Source of the DNA: JBDLID01 sp039715055
GTDB lineage: Bacteria > Desulfobacterota > Desulfobulbia > Desulfobulbales > Desulfocapsaceae
Assembly (NCBI GenBank): GCA_039715055.1
Contig: JBDLID010000016.1
Coordinates: 1 to 34,053, forward strand
Direction: 5' to 3'
DNA: 34,053 nt
The position numbers and the translations under genes are program-made. The notes under the pieces are model-generated. The model saw only the letters and a list, made by a program, of their open reading frames with translations. It did not search any database and had not been told where the DNA came from. How positions within the stretch are numbered: position 1 is the first letter of the stretch; each line of letters begins with the position of its first letter. Shown here one piece after another: positions 6,807 to 12,980 of this stretch.

Positions 6807-9446
6807 TTAGTCGTCAAGAGTGGCCTCAACCTCGTTCATCACATACGCTTCGAGGTTGTCACCGACCTTAATATCATTAAAATTCTCAATGCCGATACCA
6901 CACTCATAACCTGACAACACCTCTTTGGCGTCATCCTTGAACCGCTTCAGAGAGCTGATCTTACCGGTATAGGCCACAACCCCGTCCCGAACTACCCTGA
7001 CGGCGGCATTGCGGACAATCTTTCCTTCGGCCACTGAACAGCCGGCAATGGTGCCAACCTTGGGAACATGGAAGGTCTCACGGACCTCTGCATTACCAAT
7101 GACCTCTTCCTCAAACGTGGGTGCGAGCATTCCCACCATGGCCTTTCTGATATCGTCAAGGGCATGATAGATGACATCATAGGAGCGAATATCCACGTGC
7201 TCCTTCTCAGCCAAATTCTTGACCTTGGTGCCCGGCCTGACATTAAAACCGATAATGATGGCTTCCGATGCCGAGGCCAGCAGCACATCGGAATCGGTGA
7301 TGGTTCCAGTCCCCTCATGGAGGACCCGCACCTTCACCTCGTCGGTTGAGAGCTTCTCGGCAGCCTTGCCAAAAGCCTCAAGCGTTCCCTGAACATCGGC
7401 GCGAAGGACTACCCGCAGCTCCTGAACCTCCCCTTCAGCCAGCTTGTCAAAGAGGCTGTCCAGAGAAACCTTTGAATCTGCCGCCAGTTCACTCTCCCTG
7501 ACTTTCAGAATCCGAGCCTGGCTGACCGATTTGGCCATCTTCTCGTCGGTGACAACAATAAATTCGTCACCGGCTGACGGTACACCGGAAAGCCCCTGCA
7601 CTTCAACCGGCATGGCAGGCCCGGCCTCCCTGGTCGGATGATTTTTATCATCGATCAACGCCCGGACCTTGCCGGCAAACTGGCCGACGACAAAGTGGTC
7701 ACCGGTACGCACGGTTCCTTCCTGAACGAGGACGGTGGCAACTGCCCCTCTGCCCTTGTCAAGTTTTGCCTCAACCACACGCCCCCGTGCCTTTCGATCG
7801 GGATCCGCTTTCAGCTCAAGCATCTCTGCCATGAGTTGAATATTTTCAAGCAGCTCCTCTATGCCTTTATTCTGTTTGGCCGAGGTTTCACAATAAATGG
7901 TGGAACCGCCCCATTCCTCCGGAGCAAGATCAAGTTCTGCCAGTTCCCGCTTGACCCGGTCCGGGTCGGCATTGTCCTTGTCAATCTTGTTGACGGCGAC
8001 GATAAGCGGCACTTCGGCGGCCTGGGCATGATGGATGGCCTCCCTGGTCTGATCCATGACGCCGTCATCGGCTGCCACAACCAGAACCACCAGGTCAGTG
8101 ATCTTGGCACCACGGGAACGCATCTCGGTAAACGCGGCGTGACCCGGGGTATCAACAAAAGTGACGTCACCGGCACTGGAGGTCACGTGATAGGCACCGA
8201 TATGCTGGGTAATCCCGCCAGCTTCACCCTCGGCGACATCGGTCTTACGGATGGCATCGAGGATGGAGGTTTTACCATGATCGACATGCCCCATAACGGT
8301 CACCACCGGGGAGCGGGGCACCGCCTTACCACCACCTTCCTCAACGTTGAGCTGCTGAACACCGATCTCCTCAGTAACCCCCTGCTCAACCTCGTAACCG
8401 AAATCAGTGGCAATCAATGTCGCAGTATCCACGTCAAGGGCCTGATTGAGAGTGGCCATAACACCGAGCCCCATGAGCTTTGCAATCACCTCGCTGGCCT
8501 TAACGCCCATACGATGGGAAAGATCTCCCACGGAAACGGTCTCATAAACAACAATTCTTTTCTTGATGGCCTTCATTTCGGCCGCCGGCTGGGTCGGCTT
8601 CCTGCTTACCTTGCCACCGCTCTTTCTCCCCCGTCGTCCCTGGTGACGGCTGTACTCTTCACCAAAACGGGTAATCTGCACCTTCTTGCGACCTTTTTTG
8701 CCGCCCTTGCGGGCCACACGTCGCTTGGCATCATCTTCCTGGCTCGGAGCACCATGTTTACCCTTCTTGCGTCCACGCCCACCACCAGCATCGGTCCTGG
8801 CCTGGCCAGCATCAGCTGCACCAGCCGTCTGCGGGCGGCCGCGATCCTGCGGACCGGTTTTTGGCTTGCCTCTTTTAGGCCGAGGAGCAGGCTTTTCCTC
8901 AATGGGTAATTCAATGGTACCGACGACCTTGGCCAATCCTTTTCGATGGGGTGGCTTTTCAGGCGCCTTTGCCGGCTCGGCATCACTGCCTTCAGTATCA
9001 ACTGCAACCTGTTCTTCAGCTGCTGCCTCCACCGGCTCATCTACCGGCTCAGGCTTTTCTACAGCCTCCTTGACAGGAGCTTCCTCCTCTACAGTCTCTT
9101 GTTCTGCAGGCTCAGTATCGGCTGCTGCAACAACTTCTTCCGGTACCGCCTCCTCTCCCGCAGTTTCGGGAGCGACTTCCGGAGCCTCTTCTTTTTTTGG
9201 CCGACGGCGGATCACCGTAGTTCTACGCCTGATAACAGTCGGCCCTTCCTCTTTACTGATTCTTTTTTCAACCAGCTCAGTGTTTGACGCCTGCAGCACT
9301 GTCTTTCGGATCCGGTCAGCTGTTTCCTCATCAACGGTTGAGCTGTGGCCCTTAATATCAAAGCCTTCCTCAATCAGTTTTTCGGCTAACACCTTGCTTG
9401 CCATTCCGGCCTCTTTGGCCAGCTCATAAATCCTCACCCTGCTCAT
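6807..9446 (-). CDS. infB: Translation initiation factor IF-2
   Basis: An 879-residue IF-2, the GTPase that brings initiator tRNA to the 30S subunit and promotes 50S joining. A small IF2_N domain (VRIYELAKEAGMASKVLAEKL, about 4-50) is followed by a long low-complexity linker. The linker is acidic and Ala/Glu/Val-rich (about 85-165), then basic with GRKKG/GRRGRKSGG runs (about 190-290). A second IF2_N domain lies near 295-350. The G domain has GHVDHGKTS near residue 387, DTPGHAAFTEMRSRG, NKIDKDNADPD and SAKQNKG, and domains II to IV follow to the normal C-terminus. The ATG at 9444-9446 has a GGGAG site about seven bases upstream. It follows ylxR by 103 bases. Confidence 0.98.
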   Translation of the reverse strand: MSRVRIYELAKEAGMASKVLAEKLIEEGFDIKGHSSTVDEETADRIRKTVLQASNTELVEKRISKEEGPTVIRRRTTVIRRRPKKEEAPEVAPETAGEEAVPEEVVAAADTEPAEQETVEEEAPVKEAVEKPEPVDEPVEAAAEEQVAVDTEGSDAEPAKAPEKPPHRKGLAKVVGTIELPIEEKPAPRPKRGKPKTGPQDRGRPQTAGAADAGQARTDAGGGRGRKKGKHGAPSQEDDAKRRVARKGGKKGRKKVQITRFGEEYSRHQGRRGRKSGGKVSRKPTQPAAEMKAIKKRIVVYETVSVGDLSHRMGVKASEVIAKLMGLGVMATLNQALDVDTATLIATDFGYEVEQGVTEEIGVQQLNVEEGGGKAVPRSPVVTVMGHVDHGKTSILDAIRKTDVAEGEAGGITQHIGAYHVTSSAGDVTFVDTPGHAAFTEMRSRGAKITDLVVLVVAADDGVMDQTREAIHHAQAAEVPLIVAVNKIDKDNADPDRVKRELAELDLAPEEWGGSTIYCETSAKQNKGIEELLENIQLMAEMLELKADPDRKARGRVVEAKLDKGRGAVATVLVQEGTVRTGDHFVVGQFAGKVRALIDDKNHPTREAGPAMPVEVQGLSGVPSAGDEFIVVTDEKMAKSVSQARILKVRESELAADSKVSLDSLFDKLAEGEVQELRVVLRADVQGTLEAFGKAAEKLSTDEVKVRVLHEGTGTITDSDVLLASASEAIIIGFNVRPGTKVKNLAEKEHVDIRSYDVIYHALDDIRKAMVGMLAPTFEEEVIGNAEVRETFHVPKVGTIAGCSVAEGKIVRNAAVRVVRDGVVAYTGKISSLKRFKDDAKEVLSGYECGIGIENFNDIKVGDNLEAYVMNEVEATLDD

Positions 9447-9549
9447 CCTTTACTCCCGTCTCTCCTAATCAACAGCCCAGTCGTCCCAAAATATGAAAAT
9501 CAGTCTAACTACTTTGCTTTCTCAACATATTTGCAAACCGCTCTTTGGG

Positions 9550-9762
9550 TCAACTTCTAACCCGAAAGCAGTTCTTCCATTTCTTTTCAGCAGCGACAAA
9601 CCGCTTTCGACAGTTTTCTTCAGGACAGCTGTATGCTCCGCGTCCTTCCATGACCTGCAACGTATCCTCTACAGGCCCGGTACCATTAAAAACAAATCGG
9701 GTCAGCTTATCTTTTGCAGCCTTGCGGCGGCAGATACAACACGTTCTCAGCGGCTTTGACAA
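9550..9762 (-). CDS. ylxR: YlxR family RNA-binding protein (DUF448)
   Basis: A 70-residue basic protein with the YlxR core: RTCCICRRKAAKDKLTRFV near the N-terminus, GRGAYSCPEENC near 41-52, and a KRF(V)AAEKKWK-type C-terminus. Known homologues are RNA-binding proteins encoded between nusA and infB, and this position matches. The start is TTG at 9760-9762, immediately after the TGA stop of nusA and in the same reading frame. No other start is available. AAGGTGG at the end of nusA, five bases upstream, probably serves as ribosome binding site. Expression must be by reinitiation or rare readthrough of the nusA stop, the latter giving a NusA-YlxR fusion. Confidence 0.88.
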   Translation of the reverse strand: MSKPLRTCCICRRKAAKDKLTRFVFNGTGPVEDTLQVMEGRGAYSCPEENCRKRFVAAEKKWKNCFRVRS

Positions 9763-11352
9763 TCAGGCCACCTTATTATCATCCTCAACACTGTCAGTTT
9801 CCGGAACCGAATCCTCTGCCGGATCTTCAACCACCTCTTTTTCATCGGCTGCTGCATCCGTAGTTTCGGTCGGATCTTCAACCACCTCTGCTTCAGAGTC
9901 AGCTGCATCCACACTTTCCGCCGAATCCTTAACCGTCTTTACTTCATCGTCAGCTGCAGCCGCACTTTCCGCCGAATCTTCAACCGACTTTACTTCATCG
10001 TCAGCTGCATCCGCACTTTCCACCGAATCTTCAACCGACTCTGCTTCATCGCCAGCGGAATCTGCGCTCTCCACCTCATCAACATCCGCAGCTCGGCTCT
10101 CATCTATATCAAATTCAGAAAGATCAATTTTTGATGCCGCGTCAATAAGGTACAACGCCTGATCATCATCAATGGCTCTCAGTACAATCAGATCCTCAAC
10201 AGCAGCTTTGGCCAGATCACCGGCAGAAAGAATGGACCTTGAAAACAGCTGATCCGCCAGAGCCTCTTCCACACCGTCAATGGCGAGCAGCGACTGGTAG
10301 CCTTCATCCTGGAGATTTTCGTAACGCTGCTCACTTTTAACATCGATCCGCCAGCCGAGCAACTTGGAGGCAAGGCGCACATTCTGTCCCTGCCGGCCAA
10401 TGGCCAGGGATAACTGATCATTGGGAACAACAACCAGAAGGGATTTTGCGTCTTCGTCAACCTGCACCATGGAGACATGGGCCGGTGCCAGGGCATTATA
10501 GACATACTTGGCCGGATCCGGGCTCCAGGGCACGATATCAATCCGCTCCCCCTGAAGCTCCTGAACCACATTCTGCACACGGGAACCCTTCATGCCGACA
10601 CAGGCGCCCACCGGATCGACATCTGTCTCCGTGGAACTCACTGCGATCTTGGCTCGAAAGCCGGGCTCCCGGCTGACACCCATGATCTTAACGATGTCTT
10701 CCGCGATCTCCGGGACTTCCATGGTGAAGAGCTTGGCCAGGAACTCATCTGCGGTCCGGGAAAGCACCAGCTGAGAATCCCGGCTGTTCTGCCTGACATC
10801 CATCAGGTAGGCCCGAATACGATCACCACGCTTAAAAGACCGTTTTGGTATCTGCTGCTCTTTCGGCATGACCGCATCGGTTCGTCCCAGGTTAACAATC
10901 ATACTGCCCCGTTCAAAGCGCTGGACGATTCCGCTGACAACGTCGCCGCAGCGATCCTTGAACATATCATAAATGACGTCGCGCTCAGCATCCTTCATCT
11001 TGTGGATGATGACCTGCTTTGCGGACTGGGCGGCAATACGGCCGAGATCCTCGATATTGTCCATCTTCTCGCCAAGATCATCCTCGAGGCGAACCTCGGG
11101 GTCAAGCTTTTTCGCCTCATCCAGGGATATCTCTGTCTGCTCGTCTTCGGCATTTTCAACAACAGTACGAAACTGAAAAATCTCAACTTCACCGTACTCC
11201 TCGTTGTAGCGCACCTCAATATCACGCCGACTGCCGAGTTTCTTTCGAGCTGCGGACTGAACCGCCTCTTCAATGGCTTCAACCAGCAACTGCTTGTCAA
11301 AACCTCGATCCCTACTGATCTGATCGATGATTCGCTTTAAATCAGATAACAT
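9763..11352 (-). CDS. nusA: Transcription elongation/termination factor NusA
   Basis: A 529-residue NusA, which binds RNA polymerase and controls pausing, termination and antitermination. The N-terminal polymerase-binding domain (about 1-130) contains ALVEAIEEAVQSA-type helices and IFQFRTVVE. An S1 domain (about 135-200) has GSMIVNLGRTDAVMPKEQQIP. KH1 includes REPGFRAKIAV and DPVGACVGMKGSRVQ, and KH2 includes LSLAIGRQGQNVRLASKLLGW. A single helix-hairpin-helix module lies near 350-410 (LLAIDGVEEALADQL). The final about 115 residues are an acidic tail containing five 17-residue repeats rich in E, S, A, D and V. Most NusA proteins stop near 350-500 residues, so the repetitive tail is unusual. 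ATG at 11350-11352 follows GGGGAAAGAG. Confidence 0.97.
   Translation of the reverse strand: MLSDLKRIIDQISRDRGFDKQLLVEAIEEAVQSAARKKLGSRRDIEVRYNEEYGEVEIFQFRTVVENAEDEQTEISLDEAKKLDPEVRLEDDLGEKMDNIEDLGRIAAQSAKQVIIHKMKDAERDVIYDMFKDRCGDVVSGIVQRFERGSMIVNLGRTDAVMPKEQQIPKRSFKRGDRIRAYLMDVRQNSRDSQLVLSRTADEFLAKLFTMEVPEIAEDIVKIMGVSREPGFRAKIAVSSTETDVDPVGACVGMKGSRVQNVVQELQGERIDIVPWSPDPAKYVYNALAPAHVSMVQVDEDAKSLLVVVPNDQLSLAIGRQGQNVRLASKLLGWRIDVKSEQRYENLQDEGYQSLLAIDGVEEALADQLFSRSILSAGDLAKAAVEDLIVLRAIDDDQALYLIDAASKIDLSEFDIDESRAADVDEVESADSAGDEAESVEDSVESADAADDEVKSVEDSAESAAAADDEVKTVKDSAESVDAADSEAEVVEDPTETTDAAADEKEVVEDPAEDSVPETDSVEDDNKVA
9824..10078 (-). repeat. Five tandem 51-bp repeats coding the acidic NusA tail
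   Basis: Units start at 9824, 9875, 9926, 9977 and 10028, each exactly 51 bases, recognisable on the plus strand by TCTTCAACC or TCCTTAACC at the unit start. They encode 17-residue units of the form ESADAADDEVKSVEDSA. The middle units are the most alike at DNA level and the outer ones have diverged, as expected for slippage or unequal crossing-over followed by drift. Confidence 0.95.
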
Positions 11353-11402
11353 TCTCTTTCCCCATCAATAAATACCGGCCGGCTGATTTATTTAAACACT
11401 TC

Positions 11403-11858
11403 TTATAAGCTCAGCCTGGCCTTGCGAATATTACTAAACTCCACTGCAAATTCACGCCCGTCTTCGGCATGAACACTTATCACCTCGCCATCAACTCCGA
11501 CAATGGTGCCGATAACAACTTTTTCTTCTCCCACTGCCTCACGCAGCTTCAATCTGGCCTTATTATCAACGAAACGGGAGAAATCCTCCAGTGTCTTCAA
11601 CGGCCTCTCAAGCCCCGGCGACGAGACTTCCAGGTTGTACGGATGATCAATCAGATCCTCCACATCGAGGAAATCACTCAGCTCACGGCTGACAACAGCA
11701 CAATCGTCAACACCAATCCCCTCCGGGCCGTCGATAAACACCCGTAGCACCCAGCCATGGGCCTCACGCCGGAACTGTACGTCAACAAGTTCCAAGTCCA
11801 TACCTGCCGCAAGGTCATGAGCAAAATTCGTCACCCTGTCAACAACCGGATCGATCAT
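11403..11858 (-). CDS. rimP: Ribosome maturation factor RimP
   Basis: A 151-residue RimP, needed for maturation of the 30S subunit. The N-terminal half has LELVDVQFRREAHGWVLRVFID and the conserved GIGVDDCAVVSRELSDFLD, then YNLEVSSPGLERPLKT (the family signature) near 88-103. A small SH3-like C-terminal domain ends with FSNIRKARL. The ATG at 11856-11858 has GGAG eight bases upstream and matches the family N-terminus. An upstream TTG at 11897 would place extra residues in a terminator hairpin and is rejected. It is the first protein gene of the nus operon, 24 bases after that terminator, with nusA 50 bases downstream. Confidence 0.95.
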   Translation of the reverse strand: MIDPVVDRVTNFAHDLAAGMDLELVDVQFRREAHGWVLRVFIDGPEGIGVDDCAVVSRELSDFLDVEDLIDHPYNLEVSSPGLERPLKTLEDFSRFVDNKARLKLREAVGEEKVVIGTIVGVDGEVISVHAEDGREFAVEFSNIRKARLSL

Positions 11859-11881
11859 CTGTTTACTCCGACACCAGACAT

Positions 11882-11905
11882 AAAAAAAAGCGGGCAAAGC
11901 CCACT
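11882..11905 (-). terminator. Intrinsic terminator/attenuator between tRNA-Gly and rimP
   Basis: On the minus strand a 7-bp stem (AGTGGGC, TTT loop, GCCCGCT) is followed by eight T. It ends only 24 bases before the rimP ATG, so no promoter fits between it and rimP. Operon transcripts from the tRNA promoter must read through it. A NusA-dependent attenuator, as proposed for the E. coli metY-nusA leader, is an attractive inference. Confidence 0.85.
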
Positions 11906-11980
11906 TTCAAAGCCATCTGACGCACAAATACAGATGGTATAACCGCAACGACCTTCGGTTTCCCGGTCGATCGCCAATCA
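11906..11980 (-). promoter_or_regulatory. Structured leader between tRNA-Gly and the rimP terminator
   Basis: Two further hairpins precede the terminator. At 11949-11969 CGACC/GGTCG encloses a GG-GAAA-CC cap with a small bulge. At 11913-11937 CCATCTG pairs with CAGATGG across an 11-base loop. They could be tRNA-processing structures or parts of an attenuation device. Confidence 0.45.
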
Positions 11981-12056
11981 TGGAGCGGGCAACGGGGTTC
12001 GAACCCGCGACCCCAAGCTTGGGAAGCTTGTACTCTACCAACTGAGCTACACCCGC
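11981..12056 (-). tRNA. tRNA-Gly (anticodon CCC)
   Basis: On the minus strand a 76-base tRNA folds fully. The acceptor stem GCGGGTG pairs with TGCCCGC with two wobbles next to the body. The D-arm is GCTCAGTTGGTAGAGT and the anticodon stem CAAGC/GCTTG. The seven-base loop TTCCCAA gives anticodon CCC, which reads GGG. The T-arm is GCGGG-TTCGAAC-CCCGT, with discriminator T and an encoded CCA. It occupies the place of the initiator tRNA (metY) at the head of the E. coli nusA operon. Confidence 0.95.
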
Positions 12057-12071
12057 GCCAGCCATTCAAAC

Positions 12072-12105
12072 ACTATAATTAAACACAGGACCACAATGTT
12101 GTCAA
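12072..12105 (-). promoter_or_regulatory. Probable sigma-70 promoter of tRNA-Gly and the nus operon
   Basis: On the minus strand a perfect TTGACA (12100-12105) lies upstream of the AT-rich TTAATTATAGT (12072-12082), which would hold the -10. Spacing is 17 to TTAATT or 22 to TATAGT. Transcription would start shortly before the tRNA 5' end at 12056. The -35 is convincing and the exact -10 is not. Confidence 0.5.
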
Positions 12106-12239
12106 GCATCATCGCTCCTTATTATTAAGAGAACTGCACCATCAGTACTGTTTTCAAAATCGTTAAATATCCGACCACATCGACCTTCCGAACACAGTCC
12201 GGAGCGACCCCGAAGGGCGTCGCTCTGAAAAAAATACAA

Positions 12240-12266
12240 TTGACAAACCGACAATGGAGCTATAGA
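12240..12266 (+). promoter_or_regulatory. Possible promoter for the hydrolase-topB transcript
   Basis: TTGACA at 12240-12245 and TATAGA at 12261-12266, with a short 15-base spacer, lie about 110 bases before the hydrolase start. Both boxes are good matches, but the spacing is below optimum. Confidence 0.4.
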
Positions 12267-12374
12267 ACTCTGTCATTTTTCATCAACAAAGCAACAAGCT
12301 GGACAGAGGGCCAACCGAACCTGATCGGTACAGGGCAGCCCGACAGATAAATCCAACACGAAGAGCAGGCCATC

Positions 12375-12974
12375 ATGACCGAGATCAGCTCAGCCACCTT
12401 CACCATTGCAGACCATTCGATCCACACCCTGACAGCCGGCACACCGGGGAACAGGGCTGTTGTCTTTCTCCACGGCAAGGCATTCCAGGCAGAGACCTGG
12501 CGTGAACTGGGCACCATCGAGCTCCTGGCCGAAAACGGCTTTTTCGTTCTGGCCCTGGACCTTCCCGGTTTTGGCCAGTCACCGGCGGCGGAACTTACAG
12601 CGGACCAGGTTATTTCCGAGGCCCTTAAAAAACACCGGATCAGCGACCCGATTCTGGTCGGCCCATCAATGGGCGGACAAATTGCTCTCGAATTCAGCCT
12701 GGCACACCCTGCCACTCTTAGCGGCCTGGTGCTGATCGGTGCCGTAGGTGTGGAGACCAACAGGGACCGGCTCCCGGATCTTGGTGTAAAAACCCTTATT
12801 GTCTGGGGAGAAAACGACCATATTTCCGCACCGGAAAATGGCCGGACCCTCTCCCAACTCATTCCCGACAACCGGCTGGTTGTCATTCAAGGGGCCAAAC
12901 ATGCCTGCTATCTGGAACAGCCCGACACCTGGCACAAGGAGCTTCTCAATTTTATCAAATCCTTTTCCAACTAG
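12375..12974 (+). CDS. Alpha/beta hydrolase, ABHD14-like
   Basis: A 199-residue single-domain alpha/beta hydrolase without signal peptide, so probably cytoplasmic. The oxyanion-hole segment VVFLHGKAF is followed by ETWRELGTIELLAENGFFVLALDLPGFGQS. From memory this closely resembles the matching part of animal ABHD14 proteins (LHG...ETW..LGT...LA..GY...A.DLPG.G.S). The likely catalytic triad is Ser98 in VGPSMGG, Asp148 in WGENDH and His176 in GAKHACYL. ABHD14B has been reported to act on acetylated substrates; the substrate here is unknown. The ATG at 12375 has GAGCAGG about five bases upstream. topB starts six bases after the stop, so the two are probably co-transcribed. Confidence 0.85.
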   Translation: MTEISSATFTIADHSIHTLTAGTPGNRAVVFLHGKAFQAETWRELGTIELLAENGFFVLALDLPGFGQSPAAELTADQVISEALKKHRISDPILVGPSMGGQIALEFSLAHPATLSGLVLIGAVGVETNRDRLPDLGVKTLIVWGENDHISAPENGRTLSQLIPDNRLVVIQGAKHACYLEQPDTWHKELLNFIKSFSN

Positions 12975-12980
12975 AAGCAA

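Noticed and set aside
7638..8909. A 423-codon open frame on the plus strand opposite infB
   Set aside because: It mirrors the conserved IF-2 G domain, whose motifs are intact on the minus strand. The product has no recognisable domain.
8686..9429. A 247-codon open frame on the plus strand opposite infB
   Set aside because: It is antisense to the low-complexity Ala/Glu linker of IF-2, is rich in Ser and Ala as expected for the complement, and has no ribosome binding site.
11859..11897. Longer rimP starting from TTG at 11897
   Set aside because: The extra codons lie in the terminator stem and U-tract. The ATG at 11858 has a proper ribosome binding site.
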